Positions 7,102-13,797 of a stretch of 14,319 nt of DNA are shown in pieces. The notes beneath the pieces were generated by a model. It saw only the letters and a list, made by a program, of their open reading frames with translations. It was not told the origin of the DNA and ran no database searches. Source of the DNA: a candidate division TA06 bacterium SM23_40. GTDB lineage: Bacteria; LJUI01; SM1-40. The stretch covers positions 1 to 14,319 of the forward strand of contig LJUI01000057.1 in the NCBI GenBank assembly GCA_001303705.1. The letters are read 5' to 3'. The translations under genes were made by a program, and so were the position numbers. The stretch's first letter is position 1; each line of letters opens with the position of its first letter.

Positions 7102-8376
7102 TCACCCCGCGGAGAAGAGCCGGGAGAATCCTGCAATCCCGAGGGTGGTGGCCAGAATACCCGCAGCCATGAGCGCCGCGATCAGGAGTTTCGCCATATC
7201 CTGACCCTTGAGGCTTCCGAGCGCGAGCGGCTCTCGCGAGAGGTAAGCACTCGCCGCATACAGCTCCTCGCCGATGAGTGTGTAGTCGCAGGCGGCAATG
7301 AAGAAGGGGAGCTGCGCCACGGCATCCGTGCCGGAGATCTGGATCGCACCCACGCTGTTGCCGGTCTCGGCGAGGATGAGCGACTCCGCCCAGAACATGC
7401 CGAGGAGGAAGATCGTCGCCGGACGCTCGCGCACCATGATGCCGTCAACCGCGGAGACATAGCCGAACTGGCTGTAGGTGATGTAGCTGATGTCGTTCGC
7501 GTCGTATGCGTCAGGTCGCCCGGCCTCAGTATAGGCCTCGCGGACGATCTCCTGGGCGACCGGCATCACGACAGGATCAGTGCAGGGGACGATGAGGCGA
7601 CTCTCATAATCAGCGGCCCGGCGAGCCACCCGGGAGAGGATATTGAGCGAGGCCAGGGTGGCGACATCACTGATGGTGCTCAATCCCGGGACGTACAGGA
7701 TCGGTTTTCCCATCTCAGTCGCGCGCCCAAGCGCCTCGTCAACCGCCTCGAGCCCGGCGATGCGTCGGACGTAGAGATCCCGCCCCCGGCGCGCAACGGT
7801 GATGAAGCCTGCGAGCAGAGAGGTGTAGACGACGACGCCGACGAGTACGTTAACCCTCCCCCGGTGAAAGAGCTGGGCCGAGGCCAGGGCAGGGCCGGAC
7901 GGCTGCGACATCGGAGTAGTGAATTCCCGGGCGCCTGCCTGCCCCACGGCGCGGACTCTGTACGCAAAGGAGCGTCCATCCTCAGCCGCACCGTCGGTGA
8001 ACTGAGCGAGGCCACCGGATACCGTGCCCACGAGTTCCCACTCCCCATCAGGGTGCTCAGCACGCCATATCTCGTACGAGGTGATGGAGAGGGCGGGACG
8101 AATCTCAGAAGGAAGCTCTTCCCACCTCACGGTGATGCTTCCTCCTGCGTCGTTCGGCGTGTCGTACGCAGAGACTCCAGCAGGTGGCGGGATGTCCGCG
8201 GAAAATGCTTCCGGGGGAGAGGCGGCATCGCCGAGACCTCCCTCTCCGGGCGCCTGTCCGAGGAGAGGTGACGATGCGAATAACAGAGCGACAAGGGCAA
8301 TATAGAACGAGGCCAGGACCCGGCCTCGGCATGGTATATACTGTGCTCGGTCCAAACAGGGGCTCTCTCTTCTCAT
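7102..8376 (-). CDS. Family A FnIII-TM-alpha/beta-TM membrane protein, extra copy (A2), 424 aa
   Basis: Homologue of A1, A3 and A4, but with no B, C, D genes of its own: the next gene downstream is another A. Residues about 23-41 form the hydrophobic core of a signal peptide (FYIALVALLFASS), followed by an acidic linker, an FnIII domain (about 62-165, with YDTPNDAGGSITVRW), TM helix (174-193), basic ARRGRDLYVRR, the alpha/beta domain (198-392) and a final TM helix (396-413). The invariant block is intact. It is closest to A1: both have QLFHRGRVNVLVGVV leading into the first TM helix and share ASLNILSRVAR. The ATG at 8376 is the only reasonable start and has GGGAG about 11 bases away. It starts 155 bases after D1. 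It may be a duplicate of A1, or what remains of a cassette that lost B-C-D. Confidence 0.9.
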   Translation of the reverse strand: MRRESPCLDRAQYIPCRGRVLASFYIALVALLFASSPLLGQAPGEGGLGDAASPPEAFSADIPPPAGVSAYDTPNDAGGSITVRWEELPSEIRPALSITSYEIWRAEHPDGEWELVGTVSGGLAQFTDGAAEDGRSFAYRVRAVGQAGAREFTTPMSQPSGPALASAQLFHRGRVNVLVGVVVYTSLLAGFITVARRGRDLYVRRIAGLEAVDEALGRATEMGKPILYVPGLSTISDVATLASLNILSRVARRAADYESRLIVPCTDPVVMPVAQEIVREAYTEAGRPDAYDANDISYITYSQFGYVSAVDGIMVRERPATIFLLGMFWAESLILAETGNSVGAIQISGTDAVAQLPFFIAACDYTLIGEELYAASAYLSREPLALGSLKGQDMAKLLIAALMAAGILATTLGIAGFSRLFSAG

Positions 8377-8521
8377 CCCATTGATGCTCCCGCCATTTCC
8401 CCTCGCCTATCGACAAGCTACTACGAGCATACCCGCCGGCTCCTCCACCAGTCATGCGCACATCGCTCAGGCATCCCAGGACCCGGTCGACGATCCCCAG
8501 CCGGATCATCGTCCTTCCATC

Positions 8522-8543
8522 TACTCGATGATTACTCGATGAT
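8522..8543. repeat. 11-bp tandem duplication across the D1 stop codon
   Basis: TACTCGATGAT occurs twice without a gap (8522-8532 and 8533-8543, plus strand). The D1 stop codon (8532-8534) lies on the join; the second unit repeats the last codons of D1 just downstream of it. Confidence 0.9.
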
Positions 8544-9209
8544 CCCCAGCCAGTCGCTCAGCAAAAAGTAGACACGGCCGATCAGGAGCGAGATACGGGC
8601 CATCACCGTATATCCGAACGACGCGCCGAACCCGATCATGAGGAAGACGATCCCGATTCGCGATGTCACACCAAGGACACCTCGATGCGGCCGGGAGAAG
8701 AAGAAGTAACTGAGGGTGCAGAGCACCCCCACAGCAGCAAGAGGGACGCTCATCAGCCAGAGTCCGTTCCAGATCGTCGGCTCTGCGAGAAGCGTCCGCC
8801 ATGCCTGAGTCGGGATGAACGAGACCATCGTCCCCTGCATCTGCTGGATGATCCGGGTGAGCATCGTTCGAGGAATGGAGAGTCCGGCTCCCGACCCCAC
8901 ATAGAATGCGATCGACCAGCGGCTGAGCCACCCACCACGGGGGAAGAAGCGGAGGAAGAAGAATATCCCCAGGATGCCGGGGATGATGAGGATGAAGTTC
9001 CCGTGCTGGCCTTCGGTGACCGCAGCCCACAGGGGTCTGGCCAGGTTGGGCAGCACCGAGTTATGGTAATAGATGACGAGGTAGTACGCGGCCGAGACCC
9101 CGACGAACAGATGCTCTGCCGCCTTGTACACCGGGTTGTCGCGATAGAGGAACGAGTAGATACAGAATGTCAGGAGCGCAGCCAGCCAGACCCAGAGATC
9201 AGTCGACAT
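8532..9209 (-). CDS. Family D polytopic membrane protein, first copy (D1), 225 aa
   Basis: Integral membrane protein with about five to six TM helices (near 4-22, 33-50, 70-88, 97-112, 148-170, 183-205). Shared family motifs: FLYRDNPVYKAAEHLFVG (20-37), RFFPRGG, SIAFYVGSGAG, YFFFSR plus GVLG, and the near-invariant GFGASFGYTVMAR (193-205), SLLIGR and a DWLG ending. A longer loop in the middle (around 112-147) accounts for most of its extra length over D2. The ATG at 9209 lies 4 bases after the C1 stop with a strong purine-rich ribosome site (GGAGGAGAGG) inside the end of C1. Role unknown; its constant position as last gene of the cassette and the coupling to C suggest a stoichiometric partner of C. 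An 11-bp tandem duplication spans its stop codon. A 155-base gap follows before A2. Confidence 0.92.
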   Translation of the reverse strand: MSTDLWVWLAALLTFCIYSFLYRDNPVYKAAEHLFVGVSAAYYLVIYYHNSVLPNLARPLWAAVTEGQHGNFILIIPGILGIFFFLRFFPRGGWLSRWSIAFYVGSGAGLSIPRTMLTRIIQQMQGTMVSFIPTQAWRTLLAEPTIWNGLWLMSVPLAAVGVLCTLSYFFFSRPHRGVLGVTSRIGIVFLMIGFGASFGYTVMARISLLIGRVYFLLSDWLGIIE

Positions 9210-9213
9210 TGCC

Positions 9214-10056
9214 CTATCCTCTCCTCCCTCCCCCGGCAGCCCCGCGCCGCTGGACGAAGAAGGCGACGTTTCCGATGATGACGAAGACTATGATGATCAA
9301 GTGGGCGATCGATTGCCCATCCATCCCGATTATCGCCCTCCCCGGTACACCAATGAGGTACTCGTACTCGGCAGCACCCTTGAGCCCACCGATCAGGCCG
9401 AAGAGCTGGCCTGTCTGAAGAAACGGGTAGTAGTCGGTCGCCGACACCGCGGTGCAGCCCGCCGCCACCGGCTCCTGATAGGGGCCGTTGGCGTAGGCAA
9501 CCCAGGCCTCGGTGATGGCGCTCGCGGCGAACGTAACGATGAGAGAGATATCATCGTAGGTATGGATATCTGCGATCATAGGGATCTCGGAGAGCGGGGT
9601 GCCGAAGTAGTCTTCGGGGAATGCCCGGTGGATGTCCTGACCCATCTGGTCGATGACCATGGCGATAGCCGGCTTGAACCCGAGGAAGACGTAATCGATG
9701 CCGTTCACCTTGCCGTACTCCTCGGCCGCCTCGGACGTGGCGTCGAGCGCCAGACCGGGGCCAGCCTGGTGGAGCGTCATCGTGATCACCTTCAGATCTT
9801 TGGAGAAGCAATGGCGGAGCACGGCGAGCGTCATGGGCTGGAGCTCAGGCATCGCCGCTGGATCGTAATCGATCGAGATGAGTACCGGCGGGTCGTCCGG
9901 TGTGAGCGTCTCTATCCGATCATAGACATCCTTGACGCGGCGCGTCACGTAAGTGGGCAGGCGTAGCGGGAATATGAACGGAATGAGGACGGCCAGCGCG
10001 ATACAGAGAAAGATAATCCGTCTATCGATGTGCATCAGACGTTCGAACAATCCCAT
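9214..10056 (-). CDS. Family C membrane-anchored alpha/beta protein, first copy (C1), 280 aa
   Basis: Unrecognised two-helix membrane protein. A basic start (MGLFERLMHIDRR) precedes TM helix 13-30; residues about 55-245 alternate strands and helices (VLISIDY, KVITMTL, IDYVFLG and SLIVTF are likely strands); TM helix 249-268 is followed by an arginine/glycine tail. Positive-inside reasoning places both ends in the cytoplasm and the domain outside. Motifs common to all three C copies: MPELQPM (69-75), RHCF (81-84), YGK (114-116), DYVFLG (121-126), CTAVSA (201-206; TAV invariant), YPF, GLIGGLKGAAEYE (220-232) and GMDGQS (244-249). ATG at 10056 has GGAGGAT 8 bases upstream, 29 bases after B1. The domain pattern recalls the cytoplasmic domain of family A. 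No classical catalytic triad or nucleotide-binding loop is evident; function unknown. Confidence 0.92.
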   Translation of the reverse strand: MGLFERLMHIDRRIIFLCIALAVLIPFIFPLRLPTYVTRRVKDVYDRIETLTPDDPPVLISIDYDPAAMPELQPMTLAVLRHCFSKDLKVITMTLHQAGPGLALDATSEAAEEYGKVNGIDYVFLGFKPAIAMVIDQMGQDIHRAFPEDYFGTPLSEIPMIADIHTYDDISLIVTFAASAITEAWVAYANGPYQEPVAAGCTAVSATDYYPFLQTGQLFGLIGGLKGAAEYEYLIGVPGRAIIGMDGQSIAHLIIIVFVIIGNVAFFVQRRGAAGGGRRG

Positions 10057-10085
10057 CGAATGTTATCCTCCCGATCTCGCTCCCA

Positions 10086-10709
10086 TCAGTCGCCGCCGCC
10101 GATCCAGGAGCGCTCGATGCCGAGGATGATCTTCACCGCGGTCGATATCATCCCCAGCCCGACCCCTATCATGATCCCTCGCTTCGCCGCGAGGTTCGGC
10201 ACCTCGAGTATCCACTCCGTGATCCGGGGAAATCCTGCCCATATGCTCTGGCCGATGGGAACCCGGCCGAGCATGACAATGCCCGCAGCGAGGAGCAAGA
10301 GTGTCGCCTCCAGGGTGCGGGCACGGAAGGCACGGTACGCCGCCGAGGCAATATAGAATGCGAGAAGCGAGAACATCGTCCCCTCAAGGGGCACCTGGAC
10401 ATAGTTGTACAATTTCATGAACAGGCCTTCCTGCCCGATGCCGCCGAAAAATCCCACAGCGAGCGTGAGGACGAGGCCTCCCATAGCGATTAAGCTGTAC
10501 CACCACCCTGAGGCGCGTCTCCTGATCCTTGCCCAGTGGACTCTGATCAGGCTCCCGGTGCCGAGGACGAGCGCGAACGTGAAGACGATCAGGTACCATG
10601 TCCTGATCGTCTCACCATAGACCAGTGAAACACGATGCGGGATGAAGTACTGAATCGCCATCGTTACGCCGAGGAAGAAGCAGATGGCGAGCGGAACCTG
10701 ACGCCGCAC
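10086..10709 (-). CDS. Family B polytopic membrane protein, first copy (B1), 207 aa
   Basis: Integral membrane protein with about six TM helices (near 5-24, 37-56, 69-88, 110-126, 133-150, 176-195), homologous to B2 and B3. Shared core: VPLEGTMFSLLAFYIASAA (106-124), YRAFRAR, EATLLLLAAGIVMLGRVPIG (134-153), VPNLAAKRGIMIGVGLG (170-186) and the C-terminal ILGIERSWIGG. The start is a GTG at 10709 with GGAG 8 bases upstream; it aligns with the ATG starts of B2 and B3 (MRRQVP, MQRQIP, MRREIP), so the GTG is well supported. It starts 42 bases after A1 and ends 29 bases before C1. Two basic stretches (RIRRR before helix 3, RAFRAR after helix 4) indicate cytoplasmic loops. No enzymatic motif seen; I do not recognise the family. 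Confidence 0.9.
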   Translation of the reverse strand: MRRQVPLAICFFLGVTMAIQYFIPHRVSLVYGETIRTWYLIVFTFALVLGTGSLIRVHWARIRRRASGWWYSLIAMGGLVLTLAVGFFGGIGQEGLFMKLYNYVQVPLEGTMFSLLAFYIASAAYRAFRARTLEATLLLLAAGIVMLGRVPIGQSIWAGFPRITEWILEVPNLAAKRGIMIGVGLGMISTAVKIILGIERSWIGGGD

Positions 10710-10751
10710 GTAATCATCTCCTTTCGATTGCAGATATCGAGGCCACGCCGC

Positions 10752-11951
10752 CTATCCGGCGGCGAAGAGGCCGACGAAGCGTGGCCACCCAAAGGTCGTG
10801 AAGATCATGCCCACAATGATGAGGGTAGCGATGAGGAGCTTGGCCAGATCCTGTCCCTTCAGGCTTCCGAGCTGAAGCGGCTCGCGCGACAGATAGGCGC
10901 TGGCCGCGTACAATTCTTCTCCGATGAGTGTGTAGTCGCACGCAGCGATGAAAAACGGGAGCTGGGCGACTGCGTCGGTGCCGGCGATCTGTATCGCACC
11001 GATGCCCGCCCCCGTCTCGGCCAGAATGAGCGACTCGGCCCAGAACATCCCGAGGAAGAAGTTGGTCGCCGGCCGATCCCGCAGCATAATGCCGTCGACC
11101 GCTGCCACATATCCGAACTGACTGAAGGTGACGTAGTAGATGTCGTCCTCACGGTAGGCATCCGGATGTCCCATATCCGTGTAGGCCTCGCGGACGATCT
11201 CCTGGCAGACAGGCATCACCACTGGATTTCGATTGGGGATGACGATCCGGGTCTCATACTCGGCAGCCTTCCGCGCAACCCGGCTCAGGATGTTGAGCGA
11301 AGCGATCGTCGCCACGTCCTGGATCACGCTCAGGCCGGGCACATAGAGGATCGGCTTCCCCATCTCCGTCGCCCGCCCGATCGCCTCGTCCACGGCCTCC
11401 AACCCCGCGATCCTGCGGACATAGAGTTCCTTGCCCCCCTTTGCCTGCTGGATGAATAAGACGAGAAATGCGGTAAACAGGACGACCCCCACCAGGACAT
11501 TCACTCTACCGCGGTGGAAGAGCTGGCCGCTCGACCTGACTGGCGCTGTCGGATCGGCGTCGGCGGTCAATCCGTCGTGCACGCGGACGACGTAGCTGTA
11601 TTCGACCCCATCATACACTGAAGCGTCCTCGAACGCCGTCGTCCCCGCGACAACGCTCCCCACGGAGACGAGCGCAGGATCGAGCGATGAGCTCCGCAGT
11701 ATCTCATATGTGACCGGACGCCTCTCTGCCTCTGCGGACGAAGGCGACCAGGTGACCGTAATACTCCCACCTGCGTCGTTCGGGGTATCAAATGCCCGTA
11801 CATTGCTGGCCGGCTCAGGGGGAGCCAATCCCTCGAGCACCGACTCTCCTATCTGGGCGCCGGCGAGAGAGAAAAGAAAGAGGCCGCCGATGGTGAGAAG
11901 GAGCAGTGCCGATACCGCTCCTCGACCGCCATCAGACGGCCCTCGTGACAT
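10752..11951 (-). CDS. Family A FnIII-TM-alpha/beta-TM membrane protein, first copy (A1), 399 aa
   Basis: First gene of the cassette cluster. Signal peptide 1-32 (hydrophobic ALLLLTIGGLFLFSLAGA), fibronectin type III domain about 45-140 (FDTPNDAGGSITVTW, then YEILRS, then YSYVVRVHD mark its strands), TM helix 150-168, basic KGGKELYVRR, alpha/beta domain 171-367, TM helix 370-387. The domain begins GLEAVDEAIGRATEMGKPIL and contains the block found in all four copies: QLPFFI (330-335), ACDYTLIGEELYAASAYLS (337-355), GSLKGQD. It resembles my memory of DUF6754, unverified. The FnIII domain should be outside and the alpha/beta domain in the cytoplasm. The frame is open to 12020; 11951 is chosen because the signal peptide then sits at the N-terminus and GGAAG plus a G-rich run lie upstream, while 12020 has no ribosome site. 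A promoter with an inverted repeat lies about 140 bases upstream. Confidence 0.9.
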   Translation of the reverse strand: MSRGPSDGGRGAVSALLLLTIGGLFLFSLAGAQIGESVLEGLAPPEPASNVRAFDTPNDAGGSITVTWSPSSAEAERRPVTYEILRSSSLDPALVSVGSVVAGTTAFEDASVYDGVEYSYVVRVHDGLTADADPTAPVRSSGQLFHRGRVNVLVGVVLFTAFLVLFIQQAKGGKELYVRRIAGLEAVDEAIGRATEMGKPILYVPGLSVIQDVATIASLNILSRVARKAAEYETRIVIPNRNPVVMPVCQEIVREAYTDMGHPDAYREDDIYYVTFSQFGYVAAVDGIMLRDRPATNFFLGMFWAESLILAETGAGIGAIQIAGTDAVAQLPFFIAACDYTLIGEELYAASAYLSREPLQLGSLKGQDLAKLLIATLIIVGMIFTTFGWPRFVGLFAAG

Positions 11952-12072
11952 CTCCCCCGCTTCCGTACAGACAGGGGTCCCTCCAGAATTGCTGTCCACG
12001 CCTTCTCGTTGTCGAATCATAGTTGCGTGTGTCTAGCCCGGATACTCTCCTCCTCTGATGACAGTGGCCGGG

Positions 12073-12092
12073 GAGGCCGAACACAAGGCCTC
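12073..12092. promoter_or_regulatory. Perfect inverted repeat at the expected A1 transcription start
   Basis: GAGGCC (12073-12078) and GGCCTC (12087-12092) form a perfect 6-bp inverted repeat with an 8-base spacer. It begins 3 bases after the candidate -10 box, so it spans the likely transcription start. It could be an operator bound by a dimeric regulator or a 5' stem-loop in the mRNA; sequence alone cannot separate these. No T run follows, so it is not an intrinsic terminator. Confidence 0.5.
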
Positions 12093-12095
12093 ACT

Positions 12096-12124
12096 CCTAT
12101 ACCACACCCCCACTCCACCGTCAA
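12096..12124 (-). promoter_or_regulatory. Candidate sigma70-type promoter for the A1 cluster
   Basis: On the minus strand TTGACG (-35, 12119-12124; five of six consensus bases) is separated by 17 bases from TATAGG (-10, 12096-12101; four of six). Spacing is optimal and the site lies in the only sizeable gap before A1, giving a leader of about 138 bases. It would drive A1-B1-C1-D1 and possibly further. Confidence 0.6.
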
Positions 12125-12148
12125 GCGAAAAATCCCGCGCCGACGAAG

Positions 12149-12321
12149 ATAACCTTCAGCACCTGACAACGTCCCTGACTGCCGGACCCTCGCAGAATGG
12201 TCCTCAGAGGAGAACAGGTGTTGGTAACCTTCAAAACCCAGATACGTGCCCGGAGTAACCTACAGAACCTACCAACGTCCCCCGGGTGACGGGGTAACCT
12301 TCTGAACCTACCAACGTCCCC
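12149..12321. repeat. Four copies of a ~28-bp dispersed repeat
   Basis: On the minus strand the unit reads GGGGACGTTGGTAGGTT, then about two variable bases, then AAGGTTA. Copies: 12294-12321 and 12255-12282 (nearly identical), 12224-12251 (degenerate in its first half) and 12149-12176 (intermediate). Start-to-start spacings are 39, 31 and 75 bases, so it is not a CRISPR array. Copy 12294-12321 ends 6 bases from the propeller-gene stop codon. Repeats of this style in intergenic DNA suggest a REP-like or transposase-associated element; no transposase is in the window. Confidence 0.75.
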
Positions 12322-12327
12322 GGGTGA

Positions 12328-13791
12328 TTAGCGCAGAAGAGCCATGCGCTTCGTGTCGGTGAACTCGCCTGTCTCGAGGCGGCAGAAGTAGATACCGCTC
12401 GCCACCTTCCGTCCTCGCTGGTCCCGTCCGTCCCACACAACGCTGTGGAAGCCGGCGGGAACCGTCTCCTGCGCCAGAGTGCGCACCAGAGCGCCCCGGA
12501 TGTCATAGACCGCCACTTTCACCGGAGTCCCGGCGCTCAGCGAGTAGCAGATCGTCGTGGAGGAACCGAACGGGTTGGGACGGTTCTGCGCGAGATACTG
12601 TGCCACCGCGGGCAGCTCATCCTCACCTTCGGAAACGCCGACCATGCCATCGGCGTCGGTCTTGATCAGATAGACATCATCCTCGACATCGCCCGGGGGC
12701 CAGGTGTATCCGACGACGATGTATCCCCCATCGAGAGTCTGAGCGACCGAATATCCTCCATCCCACGCCAGGCCGGCGTACGCACGCGTCCACAGCGTAT
12801 CGCCCGCTGAGTCGGTCCTAATCAGGTAGAGGTCCTCGATGCCCGTGGGGAAGGGCTCGCCGTATCCGGTGATAATGTATCCTCCGTCGTTTGTCTGTGC
12901 GACCGAATAGCCTCCATCTGCATACGGGCCGCCATACGTACGCGTCCAGATTGTATCGCCGACACCGTCGGTTTTAACCAGATAGACATCCCTATCGCCG
13001 GCTCCATACGACTCGGTCTCTCCGACGATGATATATCCCCCATCGCTCGTCTGGGCGACCGAGAAGCCCCCCTCGTAGTTTGGGCCGCCATAGGTGCGCG
13101 TCCACATGGTATCGCCAAGGGAGTCAGTCTTGATCACATAGATGTCCCAGGACCCCGCGCCGAAGGTCGTCGTGCCCCCGGCCACGATGTATCCTTCATC
13201 GAGAGTTTGCGCGACCGACTCGCCAGAGTCGTAACTGGAACCGCCGTACGTGCGCGTCCAGACCGTATCGCCATTCGCGTCAACCTTGATCAGGACTACG
13301 TCGCTAAGTTCTGCGCCGTAGGATTCGGTGTACCCCGTGACGACGAATCCGCCATCGAGCGTCGGCGCGACCGACCTGCCCGTCTCCGTCTGCGGGCCGC
13401 CGTACGGGCGTGTCCACACCGTGTGGCCATCGGCATCCGTCCTGACCAGGTATATATCGGTCTGGCCCTCACCGAAAGACGTTGTGTTACCAGCGATGAT
13501 ATATCCCCCATCGAGCGTCAGGGCAACCGACCTGCCTCCATCGGTCTGGGGGCCGCCAAAAGTCGTCGACCATGATGTGGACCCCCATGCATCAGTCTTG
13601 ATCAGCCAGAGGTCCGACTGGCCGGCCCCGTAGGACCGAGTCGTTCCGGCGACGATATATCCCCCGTCGGGCGTCTGGGCGACCGACCGGCCCAGATCAC
13701 TGGAGGCGCCACCATAGGTGCGCTCGAACGTGATCTGAGCAGCGGCGGTCAACGGCACCAGCAGAGCGAGCACGAACGCCAAGGTTCTCAT
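12328..13791 (-). CDS. Secreted seven-repeat beta-propeller protein with FlgD-like/Por-type C-terminal tail, 487 aa
   Basis: Extracellular or surface protein. Signal peptide 1-18 (MRTLAFVLALLVPLTAAA), then seven repeats of about 52 residues (25-388), each running from a TYGG-like opening through SVAQTxDGGYIxxG to DxYLIKTDxxGDTxWT, the count expected for one seven-bladed propeller. After a linker, residues about 403-487 form the sorting-type tail: QNRPNPFGSSTTI, VAVYDIRGALVRTL, VWDGRDQRGRKVASGIYFCR, ending KRMALLR. Such tails are typical of proteins exported by type IX-like systems in the FCB group and of related uncultured phyla. ATG at 13791 is preferred to the in-frame ATG at 13797 because AGGAG lies 6 bases before it but directly against the other. 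Ligand unknown; no catalytic residues evident. Nothing ties it functionally to the downstream cassettes, which have their own promoter. Confidence 0.92.
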   Translation of the reverse strand: MRTLAFVLALLVPLTAAAQITFERTYGGASSDLGRSVAQTPDGGYIVAGTTRSYGAGQSDLWLIKTDAWGSTSWSTTFGGPQTDGGRSVALTLDGGYIIAGNTTSFGEGQTDIYLVRTDADGHTVWTRPYGGPQTETGRSVAPTLDGGFVVTGYTESYGAELSDVVLIKVDANGDTVWTRTYGGSSYDSGESVAQTLDEGYIVAGGTTTFGAGSWDIYVIKTDSLGDTMWTRTYGGPNYEGGFSVAQTSDGGYIIVGETESYGAGDRDVYLVKTDGVGDTIWTRTYGGPYADGGYSVAQTNDGGYIITGYGEPFPTGIEDLYLIRTDSAGDTLWTRAYAGLAWDGGYSVAQTLDGGYIVVGYTWPPGDVEDDVYLIKTDADGMVGVSEGEDELPAVAQYLAQNRPNPFGSSTTICYSLSAGTPVKVAVYDIRGALVRTLAQETVPAGFHSVVWDGRDQRGRKVASGIYFCRLETGEFTDTKRMALLR

Positions 13792-13797
13792 AGCCAT

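Noticed and set aside
6939-7136. N-terminal extension of A3 overlapping the end of A2
   Set aside because: Arg/Pro-rich, no homology to the other A starts, and it displaces the signal peptide.
6613-8271. A 552-residue open frame on the plus strand
   Set aside because: It lies antisense to A2 and A3 in GC-rich DNA; composition is Arg/Pro/Asp/His-rich without hydrophobic core or domains, typical of a shadow of real genes.
12149-12321. Possible CRISPR array
   Set aside because: Only four diverged units at unequal spacing (39, 31 and 75 bases) and no cas genes.
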